Of a stretch of DNA of 64,000 nucleotides, positions 42,871 to 53,600 are shown one piece after another. Under the pieces are notes generated by a model. The model was not told where the DNA came from. It did no database searches and was given only the letters and a program-made list of their open reading frames with translations. The translations under genes were made by a program, and so were the position numbers. The stretch comes from Chrysomallon squamiferum (lineage: Eukaryota > Mollusca > Gastropoda > Neomphalida > Peltospiridae). The DNA is taken from assembly GCA_012295275.1 (NCBI GenBank), contig CM022671.1, positions 16,937,956-17,001,955 of the forward strand. The letters are read 5' to 3'. The stretch's first letter is position 1, and each line of letters begins with the position of its first letter.

Positions 42871-43456
42871 ATTCTTTTTGTTTTCTCTTTTTTGGATAAA
42901 ATCTACTAGTATTAACAATATTTATTAATAACAAAATTTATTAGTAATTTTACTATATTTTAATGTATTTTGTTACAGAATTTATTACTGCTAATAATAT
43001 CAGTACTATTAAGGTCATTTTTTTGAAGAAGAAAAAAAAAAAAAAACCCACACATTATTACCACTATTAAAGTTATTTTGTAAAAAAATCTATTTCAGAT
43101 CTTAATTATATTCTCAAAAGATAATAAAAAATGATAGATGATAAATATGATTATGCAACAGCCGTGTATTATGTGTTTTAGTTATGCTGAATCACATCCT
43201 GTTACTTGACAATACTATAAATACATCTTAATCAATCTTGTATTTATCAGTCTGATGTCTGGATAAATGTAGGTGAAAACAGATATTTTTTAATAGCTTA
43301 CACCTAATGTGCAAAATAAAAATTAAGTGAACACATCAATAATAAGAATAAAATTGACTGAATAAATGGATAATACGTGTATAACATTGTCTAAACATGC
43401 AATATCTATTAAATAAACTGAACATATGTTGAGTTGACTGTACATAAATGTGTGTA

Positions 43457-43489
<33 letters not shown>

Positions 43490-44365
43490 ATGTGCATATG
43501 TGTATATTCATGTGTATATATGTATGCATTTGTGTGTCTATATATGTGTTAGTGTGTGTATGAATGTGTGTTCTGTGTTTGAGTGTCTGTGTGTTGTATA
43601 AAGGGTTTCAGTCTTAAGCTCTGTAAAGCATATAACCAAGTTCTGTCTAATACCTATTCAGTTCAATAACAATTTTTTCCTTAAAACAGAATATGTTCCT
43701 CTTACAACATATAACATATTCTGCATGAGGACAAAACATAAAAATCAAGATTGTTCTTAAATATTTGAAATGGATATAAAGTATTTTTTGTACTGTAACT
43801 TTGTGTATATGTCTGTATATGAGCATAAGAGCATTTGTGTATATATGTTTTTGTCATTCTGTGTGTGTGTGTGTGTGTGTGTTTCAGTGTCACTTATAGT
43901 CTGTGATGTGAGGGTGGATACAGAGCAGGGTGTATCTGTCTATAAGTTATCAAACCTCTGTGTAAAAAAACAGACAAGGTTACACTGACATGCTGCCTGT
44001 ATGTGTTTCACAGCATGAACAAAGAACACATGCCCATTTAAAACTACATCAATATTACTAACAACAACACATTACTTCATCGATTTTCTAAATACCTTTT
44101 AAAAAAAAAAAAACTATCAATATTTCAAATATTCTTTTCTAAGTTTGCTTCTACTCATTTTACATAATATACATTTCAGAGACAATAAGACCGAGGCATA
44201 CAAAAAACAATCCTCCAAGCTTTTTAATTTTTAATAAAAAACAAATAATGTTTTTACTTACTGCTAACTCCAGCAACATTGTTTTTTTTTTTGTATAACT
44301 CCAGAAATAAAAATAAAGATTATATTACATACCATTGGACTGGTTGGAGTGTGAATGAAACACAT
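31908..44365 (-). CDS. Harmonin-like-domain, tandem-PDZ scaffold protein (eight exons)
   Basis: Exons in order: 44333-44365, 40418-41482, 39127-39265, 34768-34846, 34263-34356, 33496-33592, 32978-33020, 31908-32574. All borders are GT-AG, phases agree and the total is 739 codons. Residues about 38-125 form a helical harmonin-homology-like region (LSAEECLKFKQTLQHF, then RLPRQYHQDFQKL). About 140-325 is a low-complexity linker with an Asn run. PDZ1 is about 326-406, with carboxylate-binding loop LGLGIKGG and GLRSGDRILEVNG. PDZ2 is about 419-498 (RLGCAV, AGMLQGDSIIQIDG). The tail is basic and RS-rich and ends DDDDWKI. The domain order matches the N-terminal half of harmonin and whirlin, scaffolds that tether membrane proteins to actin-rich structures. 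PDZD7- or delphilin-like relatives are alternatives. Exon 2 has two opposite frame shifts. Confidence 0.8.
32978..33020 (-). CDS. Scaffold gene exon 7 (43-nt small exon)
   Basis: Acceptor atttattttcag, donor CCAG|GTAAAA. Codes ETVSKKNSRTETIS. Phase 1 in, phase 2 out, matching both neighbours, which supports it despite its size. Confidence 0.7.
33496..33592 (-). CDS. Scaffold gene exon 6: end of PDZ2
   Basis: Acceptor ttctttcag, donor CAAAG|GTAAAA. Codes IDGIPVHTMTEKQIS, TLTNSKRVRIQIRRTDK. Phase 0 in, phase 1 out. Confidence 0.85.
34263..34356 (-). CDS. Scaffold gene exon 5: middle of PDZ2
   Basis: Acceptor actgttacag, donor ACAG|GTCTGT. Codes DTETGDIMVKSVEEQ, SAAAKAGMLQGDSIIQ. Phase 2 in, phase 0 out. 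Confidence 0.85.
34768..34846 (-). CDS. Scaffold gene exon 4: start of PDZ2
   Basis: Acceptor tatattttcag, donor TAG|GTAACA. Codes AAVESNVKQFDIHVIPSSG and RLGCAVS, the first strand and carboxylate-binding loop of PDZ2. Phase 1 in, phase 2 out. Confidence 0.8.
36057..36160. repeat. 34-bp tandem repeat
   Basis: Three adjacent copies starting at 36057, 36091 and 36125 of a unit with ttcaaattactatgtac and atcagacatta; a decayed fourth copy lies near 36208. Confidence 0.85.
36790..37005. repeat. 86-bp tandem repeat
   Basis: The string cctaacacaacattttatta recurs at 36835 and 36921 with shared flanks (aagtgaaataac, ttgatgtgtgaat). A partial third unit lies on either side. Confidence 0.8.
38546..38638. 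repeat. 31-bp minisatellite, three copies
   Basis: The unit actaacttcaaacacac plus a CA-rich remainder starts at 38546, 38577 and 38608 with almost no divergence, then passes into CA and CAGA tracts to about 38750. Confidence 0.9.
39127..39265 (-). CDS. Scaffold gene exon 3: second half of PDZ1
   Basis: Acceptor aattaatgcag, donor CCAG|GTTTGT. Codes GLRSGDRILEVNGTDF, THTDAVLLMRKAW and NVIISIEAA: the beta-C to beta-F part of a PDZ domain. Phase 0 in, phase 1 out. Confidence 0.85.
39266..40417 (-). repeat. Scaffold gene intron 2 with diverged AT-rich tandem array
   Basis: From about 39740 to 40350 a unit containing tatattttaattgttgaaat, cataattacatttaaataac and caatttaataatttga recurs roughly every 100-120 bp with many changes. 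A poly-A run lies at about 40356-40378. Confidence 0.65.
40418..41482 (-). CDS. Scaffold gene exon 2: harmonin-like domain, linker, first half of PDZ1
   Basis: Acceptor gatttgacag, donor GAG|GTATTA. The exon is clearly GC-richer than flanking introns along its whole length. It reads VFLPESSHTWKPLQGALKKR through the helical domain in one frame to a stop at 41096. It then reads KVIARDETGQFQVISTGFEK to a stop at 40708 in a second frame, and FSQNDIIEKESVSKN through PDZ1 in the first frame again. A single extra base near 41098-41125 and a single missing base near 40729 would unify the frames, and the net change is zero. Confidence 0.75.
41483..44332 (-). other. Scaffold gene intron 1
   Basis: A 2.85-kb intron. 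It contains an alternating (AT)n/(AC)n tract at about 41515-41660, a family of gtgttaatattttaacac repeats (41661-42400), (ATT)n near 42835-42868, and (GT)n at 43449-43479 and 43861-43882. No coding signal recognised. Confidence 0.5.
41661..42400. repeat. Dispersed tandem units around a near-palindrome
   Basis: gtgttaatattttaacac or a close variant occurs near 41665, 42065, 42151, 42297 and 42382. Spacings of about 85 and 146 bp and shared flanks (ctaaagagtaactatttt, aaacatttttgacag) indicate a diverged tandem array. Confidence 0.75.
44333..44365 (-). CDS. Scaffold gene coding exon 1
   Basis: The frame TAG CTT CTC ATG has a stop just upstream of the chosen start codon (44363-44365), followed by CFIHTPTSPM and the donor ATG|GTATGT. 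It ends in phase 0, matching exon 2 (VFLPESSHTW). The last codon is also ATG, so a start there is possible. Too short to be seen as a long open frame. Confidence 0.55.
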
Positions 44366-45339
44366 GAGAAGCTATGAAACCTGATCCCCAGTCAGAATGT
44401 ACCACTAATATGGTTGGCTGGCCAACAATGTCATATATAGAGATGTGAGGAAATTATTATTCAAAGCATCCACCCCATGTCGCTGATTTGCCTTCGTTGC
44501 GTAGGGTACAGTTTTATGCATAACAGACAAGATGATTTTATGCTGTCAGCATAATTTTTCTTACTCGTTCACTCACTGGTCATGAAGGCCAAGACAAATT
44601 AAATAATTGTTTTTTTCCCCCCATTCCTAATTATTCCCATCAAAATGCCCAAATATATTTTGTATTTTTTTCAAGCTATCCTACTAAAAAAAAAAAAAAA
44701 AAAAAAATGAAAAATCAGAAACAAAAACAACAACAACAATAATAATAAAATAAATAGGATCAATTAAAAAAAGTGTTATGTCACAATATTATGCTAAGCA
44801 CTTGATTAATATTTCTGTTATGTTGCAGTTACGAAACAGAATTTTTAATATTCAGCATCATTCTATTTTGAAAAGAAATTGGGTGAAAATCAGGTATGTA
44901 ATTTACAATGGCCTACTCCACTCAGCCAAGTACATTGAGTGCTTCTAAATATTTGAAAGTAAAATTTAAATCATTCCAAATTGTAATTAATATTCATTTA
45001 TTTAGCCACTGCATTTGACGTATATATCATAATTATATAAAATATATATATTTTTTTTTAAAGTCATATAATTTTATCTGCAATTTCATTGTAATTATTT
45101 TCTTATATGTTATATTCATACATATGCATGCTGTCTTTATGTATGGTGCCTAGATTGGGAAATAGTGCTATATGCTAATTACACCAAGTTTGAAGATGAC
45201 TAATTCAAATGAAGAGCAGAAAAAAAAAAAAAACAGTGGAAAATTTTTCTTTGGTGAAAAACTCTCCATTTATAAATAAAATATTAGAGGTTTTATTTTT
45301 TGTTGTAAATTAAATTTCACAAAAAACATTTAAAAAAAA

Positions 45340-45960
45340 GTATAAAATGTCAGCAGATATTTTAAATCTGGTATCTAATGCATACTTTTGATAAAAATGA
45401 TGTTTTTGTGAATATCTGTTCCTTCATTAAAACGTTTTTATTTTTTTATGTGTAGGGCCTTGGTTGTCTGCTGTTTAAACACTGAATTAATTACGACAAA
45501 TACAACACAGAAATGGCGGTCGATATTTTAAATCCTATATCTAATCTATGCTTTTAATCAAAGGTCATTTTGGATATATATTTTTACTGTTTAAATTATT
45601 CTGTTGCGAGTATCCTCTTCCTTTTTAATAAAATATTAAAACAGTTTTTAAATTCTACATTTTGCAGTTTAAACATTGAATTCATGTTGGATGATATTTG
45701 AGTACATCTAATACTTTTAATGAAAGGATCTTTTGAACAGATATTGTTATACTCTAAATTATTATGGGTGAATATCTATTTCTTCATTAATACAACATTA
45801 AAACATTATATAAATTTTAGAGTTTGCTGTTTTAACACTGCATTAATAATGACAAAAACAACAATCTAAAATAGCAGATGACCAAGTTAAATAATCAAAT
45901 AATCAAAAAATAAGTTTAAGATGGCATTTTAAATATGATATCTAATACTTTTAACTGAAA
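45340..45960. repeat. Diverged ~170-230-bp tandem array
   Basis: Four degenerate copies are marked by gatattttaaatctggtatc and variants (near 45355, 45522, 45692, 45925). Each is followed by ctaatgcatacttttgat-like sequence, and most by a gtgaatatctgttccttcat-like block. Confidence 0.7.
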
Positions 45961-46389
45961 TGACATTTTGTATGGGCTCTTTTGTAGTTACTATCACAAT
46001 GTGCAATACAAGCAACATGCAAATATCTTCCTGAATTGTATTAACACTGGTCTTAAAATTACTGGCTAAAATTTACTTCACTGTTAATTTTAAATTCATT
46101 ATCTTTCTTATTTCATATACTTGTCTCCTAGAAACATTTCAGTTATCTCTCTTTCTATTATAGATAAAAGACAGTTTCCAATACAAAGTTGATGATAATT
46201 GGAAAGAACAGTACAGATTTGTTAAAATCTGTTTTTGTTATAACAGAAAATGGTTGCCTATTTTTTATCACAATGGTCAATGTGCTCTTTTAGGTATTGG
46301 AGTAGAACCTGTATAAAGATAACAAACACTCTAGTACTATTTTGTATCACAGACACTTTGTCCATTTGGTACACACAGCCCTATTTTTC

Positions 46390-46600
46390 TTTTAATTTAC
46401 AAATACTCTTACAGTATTTTGTACAATTCATTATATACAATTTTTTTATTTTTATTTTTCAAATACTGTTACAATATTTTGAACCATTCAATACATACAT
46501 TTTTTTTTTTTGGCTTTTAACTTACAAATACTGTTAAAAACTATTTTTTATATCTTTCAGTAGGCACATTCTTATTTTTAAATTTTATAAATACTGTTAT
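46390..46600. repeat. ~60-65-bp tandem repeat
   Basis: Units with acaaatactgttacaatatt and ttcattatatacaattttt recur near 46398, 46458, 46524 and 46588, increasingly diverged. Confidence 0.75.
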
Positions 46601-47279
46601 TTTTCTATTAATCTATTCACGTGCAACCTGTTTATGTGAAAGTGAATACGCAGTTTAGCCGACATTCAAATAATTAGAGATTTCTTTTTCATCGCTTTTG
46701 TGTTCTGGTGTCTGGGTACACCACAGTGAATGTTTCCTTTTGAAAGAACAGCTTTCAATTATCCTTAACAACTCAGTCCAACAACACCGTAACCAACAGA
46801 GCTACAAATCACAGGAAATACTTATATATTATTGATAATAAAAAAACAACAACATTAGAACACACACAAGTCATTTTTCTGCAATAAAAAGCCAATGAAA
46901 CGGTTGTCATAGCAAACAGATATACAAACACGGCTCTGTTGTTTTATACTTGTCTATAAATATCGTAAAAATCAATCTAATGTATGCGTAGATATAATAA
47001 AATTTGTATATACAAATACTGTTGGGTATTTTAAGCTTTTTTTTTTTTGTTTTTTTTTTTGCTCTGGCTGTGCAGGTGTTTGGTTAAAAGGTCTAGTCAA
47101 GTTTCTTTTGATGTTTTCTTTCTTTTCTTAATTATTATTTTATTATGTTTACTATAAAACCACAAGCATTTCAGTTTTGATTCTGTTTCAGTTTTGCTTA
47201 AATAGGCACAAAATGTCTGCTTCCATAACAGAAAATGTTATTGTTTATTTATTATACATAAAAAACTATATTATATTAT

Positions 47280-47500
47280 GTTACACTATCCTGCAAGCAT
47301 TACACTACACTATACTAAACTATATAGTAAGCACTAAATGTACTACATTATATTAAATGCACCATATGCATTATACTATACTGTACTACCCTGCACTATA
47401 GTACATTACACAAAACTAAACTAGCCTAGACTATACTGCATACACTACACTGAACTACACTACACAATACCATATTGTACACATTATACTACTGTATAAT
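47280..47500. repeat. Degenerate TACAC/TATAC pentanucleotide tract
   Basis: About 220 bp dominated by cacta, tacta and acactac words without a fixed phase. Confidence 0.7.
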
Positions 47501-48343
47501 CTAAAATGACCCTTTCACTTTTTAAATGACTTCTGTGTTTTTTTGCTGCACCTTACACCCATCTTTATAACACACACACAACTTATACATATGTAGTTCC
47601 AGCATTACTGGTAGAAAAAAAAAATATCATTTTTGTAACACTCGTCACACTTAGCAGTTTCAGAAAATAAAAATAAATAAAAAATGTCACAGCCAGACAG
47701 GACATGACATTTCAAAGTGTTAAATGCATTTATACCGTCTGACCCTTGACTCTATGAATATTTATGAAAAAAATAATCAGGTAATATCACAGTGTGATGT
47801 CACCACGACTGATTACATAACAGTAAAAACCATGTGGGGTAAGGAAATCTTATTAACAAAAAAAAAAAAAAAAAGCTACATATAAGTTGTTTGTAATATA
47901 ATCACTAACTTATCACCCTCCTCTCGTCTTTTTTCCCTTTCCTTTCTTTTTCCCCTCCATCCCTCCCTCCTCTCTCTCATTCTCTCTCTCTGTGAATCAA
48001 TGAGAAAGATAAAGATATTAATATGCATGTGTGTGTGTGTGTGTGTGAAATTTTGAAAGTATCTCTGTACGTTTTTATGACAACTGTTATTAGATTGCAT
48101 GGGTAGGAAATATTGCTAACACTATTCCATGGACTAGTGATACTGATTAACAGCAAGAAATTGTTTTTAATTTACCTTCCCATTAACCAGAAAATAAAAT
48201 ATATACTTTGGCCTTTGTTTAACTTAACAGTGAGCAATGGCTCAATGACTACAAGTAAACAACTAAACAGAAGTATAAAGGCAAATGTATTCAAGTGTTT
48301 ACCAGTTGCATGTCAAAAACAAAACACTCAAACACAAATACAG

Positions 48344-48380
<37 letters not shown>

Positions 48381-48464
48381 ATTTAGCTTGATATGTATTG
48401 AAATCCTTTACATAAATATTTGGTATATAAAATGTTAGAATCCAAAAGACCAATAGTCCACAGT

Positions 48465-48504
<40 letters not shown>

Positions 48505-49469
48505 CATACACATGCCTGTATGAAATGTTTTATTTCAAATATATCAATATTCTTTACAGAAATATTTGTTATATGAATAACATAATCTCATATGAATATA
48601 ATGCACAGAATAAACACATACACTTAGACATAAGAAGAATCAATATGATATATATATATATCAATAACATGCTGGAGATAATTTGCCTTTATAAATTGCT
48701 ATAATCCATTCACTCGATCTTCAGTTAGATGCTAACATATGACACAAAATATCCAAAAAAACCCAACAAATCACAAAAATCATAAATTACTTACTTACAA
48801 TACAATGGCCAAATAATCAATCACAAAATCTCAGCAAACTAAATACAATCCCAAGTGAAAATCGGTGAAGCCTACTCCAGAAAACCATTAATAATAGACA
48901 ACATATACATTAATTTTTTCTTTTCTTTTCAAAAACACTGGCTATCAATATTTTTCATGTGTCAGAGAACATCAATAATCTGTCTGTCAAGACGACATTT
49001 TCACACACACACACACATTTACGCATGCGGTTCTTTCAAACAGTCAATAAGACATATCCGTGACATTAATGATTACCACTCGACAAAGAAATATTTTCAT
49101 TCACGCCTGCACTGATAGGTCTGTAAGCTCTTGTTCTTGCTACAACGCGGATTTAGCCTGGAGGTTCTTCCGTGCAACATTTTTGCCTGCGTTGCAGGAT
49201 GTTACCTGGTGACTTGCTTAACAATGAAAAAATCACTGAACCACGTCATTCCTGTGAAAACACTGTCATTTGTAAGGAGAGAAATTAGCTTGATTGCTGG
49301 TACTGCCCTTGAGTACCAGAGTCGGCTGAAACGCTTTCATGCTTGCCAGAAATTACCATCCCGTGAAAGAGTTTGTTATGTGTAATGAATCATCAATGGG
49401 TATTGTTTTAAAGTCACTCGATTTTTTATTAATATTTTCTGTATTTTTTTTTTTTTTTTTTTTTTTTAT

Positions 49470-49960
49470 TTTTAATGACTCCCTATATTTTGATATTTAA
49501 TATATTTAATTGCTTTTTCTCTTTTAATGAATGTGATTTTAATAATACTCCATTTTTTAAATGTTTGTTATACTTATGTTATTTGCTGATTTAATTAACA
49601 TTGCTTTTATTTTTAATGACTCCCTATATTTTGATATTTAATATATTTAACTGCTTTTTTCTCTTTTAATGAATGTGATTTTAATAATACTCCATTTTTT
49701 TAATGTTTGTTATACTTATGTTATTTGCTGATTTAATTAACATTGCTTTAACATGACTCTGTATTTTGGTGTTTTACTATATTTACTTTCATCTTCTTTT
49801 AATGAATATTATTTTAACACCCCATATTCTTTATATTTACTCTGTTTTTATCATTTACTATTTTAATTAATACTGCTTTAATGACTTCCTGTATTTTTGA
49901 TATTTACTATATATATTATCATTTACTTTTAATGAATATTTTAACACCCCATATTTTTAA
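49470..49960. repeat. ~141-bp tandem array
   Basis: Two copies about 141 bp apart (aatgactccctatattttga at 49474 and 49615) are nearly identical. Two shorter, more diverged copies follow near 49750 and 49880 (ctgtattttggtgtttta, cttcctgtatttttgatatt). Confidence 0.85.
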
Positions 49961-50439
49961 CAATCACTATATTTACTGTCATTTAACCTACATTTACTGT
50001 CCTACATTTGATTCATTTTTTTTTAAAAAGAACAATTATGATATGAGAGGAACCCCCACCAATACAATCCACTACACCTTTATGAACCATTGTATGCATT
50101 ACTAAATAAATATAAAAACTGACAAACCATCCACAAAGCACTGGTTTGAATAACAGTGAAAATGTGTACTAAAGAGATCTGATCTTGCAACATAGCAAAT
50201 CAAATATCCTAAACATTTAACTACAACAACCTCTTTGAAAGGAAGATTTGAAAAGAAAAGACTAACAACTGTCATTAGTTTTTCTGAATTTGCTTCATAG
50301 CATATTTAAAAAAGGTTTCTGCTAAAAAATTCAAATAATCATGAAAAGTATTTTATAAAAACTGCTCAGTAAAATTTTATATATGTATATGAGCAAAACA
50401 CTAATATACAAGCAAACATAATGTCAACAACACTGCTAC

Positions 50440-50690
50440 CAGCAGCAATATTACCATCATCTTTATTATTATTATCATCTTTACTGGTAGTGGTAGTAAT
50501 AGTAGTAGTAGTAGTAGTAGAGTTATTGTTCTTGTGTTATTATTATTATTAATATTATAATTGTTATTAATTATCATTATTATTAGTAGTAGTAGTAATA
50601 ATAGTATGATTATTATTAGCAGTAGCACTAGTAGTAGTACTTGTAGTAGTAGAATTATTGTTTTTGTTGTTATTATTATTATATATATAT
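50440..50690. repeat. Mixed AGT/ATT trinucleotide array
   Basis: Interspersed (TAG)n, (ATT)n and AAT-type triplets over about 250 bp. The minus-strand Leu/Ile-rich frame is an artefact. Confidence 0.85.
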
Positions 50691-53600
50691 CATGAATATG
50701 CAATCTGACTTAAAATCAATAACAACAATATTAAAATGATAATTTTAAAACAAAGAGCAACAACTCCTATACACAAGCAATCCACACTCTCAAACAGAAT
50801 ATTTTATCCACTTTGATAAATATCAACATTCTGACATCTATCCCTTTACATTTATATACATGACTTTGTAGTAAACCTAAAGCAGTTACCTGTTATAGAA
50901 ATATTTTGTAGCACCTCTTTGTGTCTGAAGAATGAACTATTATCATCAGTGGAGAAACTGTATATGTCTCTGTCGTTGTAACACAAGTCAAACAGTCAAC
51001 AAACCTCTCTCGCCAGTGACAATTTAAAACATTTTATACACTAATAACAACATTAAAATAATATTCTAACCAAATCCTTGAAAAAAAGGAGTAAATCTTA
51101 TAAAAGGAATCCATATTCACAAACAGGATATTTTGTCATCAACTTTGATAAATATTCACATGTATGCTGTTTGGGAAACTCTGGCTTTACTGAAGATGCT
51201 GTTTCAAATAAACACTCTTTTTCTCCATCAATAACAATGTGATTCTCGTATCTACAATAACATGCCATTCGGAACCATGAACTAGAATAGCTTAATCACT
51301 TGCTATGGTGTCTGCCAACAGCATTTCATATTTTAAGTAGATCATATCTATCTCCACACAATAACAATTACCATACAAATACTAATCTCACACTATCTCA
51401 AAAAACAGGCAGTGTAAGCCACAAATATTTTAAATGGTGTTGGAAGCAGTTAAAATTTCTAAAATATTTCAGGTATACCCCTACCAGTCACCTAACAGTT
51501 AATTTCAAGGTAACGTAAAGCATACAATTTGGACCAAAACAAGAATGATCTTTTTTCACTTTCTTTTGTTGGTAATGTTCAGATTATAGTAAATGCTCTA
51601 TTTTAAAGCCTATCACATTTACTGTGAAGTTTATACACAGTTTGATGAATAGATAAACATCCACTGTTTGGGTCACTGCAGATATGATGGTTATTAGTTG
51701 TAACTTAGATGTGATATTTTTCTCATTCAGATAAAGGATAACATACAGAGTTACATTTTCCATAAATTATCTGTTGAAACTCCTACTCCTCCTACTCCTT
51801 CTACTACTACTAATATTACTATCATTTTACTACTACTACTACTACTACTACTACTATTATTACTGCTACTACTCCAGTTATTACAATTACTAATACTGCC
51901 ACTACTACTACTACTACTACTACTACTAGTACTACTACTGTAGCTACTACTACTATCATTATTACTGCAATTAACATAATTTATGATGATAATTTAATAA
52001 CACAACAACAACAAAGAACAACTACTAATAATAAAAATAATAACAGAATAATAATAACATTCAATGTCTAAAGAAATTTTCATAACCCCGTATTTTTAAA
52101 AAACATCTACATTAAACATTTTACCTGCTTCATATTTCAAAACTCTTTGTAACATTTCTCCTGAGAAGACAACAGATATTCCTTACAGTAGCTACTTCCT
52201 TATTTACCCTCATACTACATGAAAACAGTGCTTATCCAGTAAAAATATTTTTTCCTTACTTGGATACATAATAAAGAGGCTTGTTCACTTCGTACAAGTT
52301 CATTAGAAACATTCTGTAAGTAGGTAAGTAGCTTACTGATGTAACTGGAAATTTTCACCTGATCCCAGGATTATCGTTAATGCTGTTACAACATGAAACA
52401 AACATTTAAGTCAAATTAATAAAAAAATATATATATATATATCTATGGTTTGGTATAACCATGGTAGCAGACTGGAAACTTAAAAACACAGAAAAAAAAA
52501 AAAAAAAAAAAAATTTAAGAAAATAATAATAAATAAAAATAAATAAATTAAAAATTGAAAAAGAGATGCCACAAAATATAAGAAAAAAAGTGTAAATTTA
52601 AATTATAATTAGAGTACTATATATAAAAGATTATGAAATAATGAAATAAATGAAAAATGAATGATAAGCAGCTTAATATTCCATAAATATCACAAAACAC
52701 AAGTTAATTTAGTAAAATGTTAAACATTTCTTTTTTGAACCTAAGTGAAAACAACAATAATATTAATACAAATAAATAACAAAATGGTTTTATTTTTAAG
52801 TATAAACTGGTTACTTGTTACAATACTAATCTTGTTAATAGTTATAAATTGTTTAAATTATAAAAAAATATATTGTGATTATTAATTAATACATAATTTA
52901 AAAAGTGATAGTAAATTCAATAACACCAGTCCAAAAAACAACAACAAAAAAAACAACAAAACAATTTGCTGAAAAAAAATTGATTTAGAAAAAAAAAAAA
53001 AAAGATTTAGATTTATAAAACATTAATTCGAATTAACTCTTAATACCTTGTTTACTAGTAACATTTTTTTTTTTTTTTAAATTCTAGACAATTCTAATAA
53101 CTTAAAATATCAGAACACAAATTTAAAACATACCAGTTTGTACTAACCCTGAATCGAAGATTTTAGATTTTCATATTTAAAATCTAACTACCTCTGACGA
53201 CCTTCAGTATCGGCGACTTTCTCCTACATTATTAATTTGCACAAACTTAAAATCAATGATTTAATGTGAAAGTACTGCAGGGTAAGCACTCACCAAAGGA
53301 TACTCACAGTTGTCGCAAAGAATGAAAATTACAAAGCCAATAATAACAGTAGTGGCAGTCGGTTGAGTGAGAGATTTAGCTATGGGCTCTGCACTCTACT
53401 ACAATATGTATTGATCACATCTATACCCTAGAGAAAAAAACTTGATCTATTAAGAGCTATACCCAGAGAACGTTTTGAATATTTAACACTATTTAGAGTT
53501 ATTTTTCTAATGCAGAAATTCTGGCAAAGTGTCATTTCCTGTCACACAGGTTAGGTATGCCAGATTGCATGCATGTGTGTCTTTGTCTGCACATGCGCGT

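Larger units (their letters stand above)
44366..49440. other. Upstream flank of the scaffold gene, repeat-rich
   Basis: No supported coding exon. It contains diverged arrays at 45340-45960 and 46390-46600, a TACAC-rich stretch at 47280-47500, and (CA)n at 48346-48377 and 48470-48500. The part next to the start codon is expected to be 5' UTR. An acceptor-like ttggccag near 44420 may begin that exon. Confidence 0.45.

Noticed and set aside
49131-49385. 84-residue plus-strand frame with relatively high GC
   Set aside because: No splice context, no recognised motif; a minus-strand donor-like CCAG|GTAACA near 49206 was also too weak to support a UTR exon.
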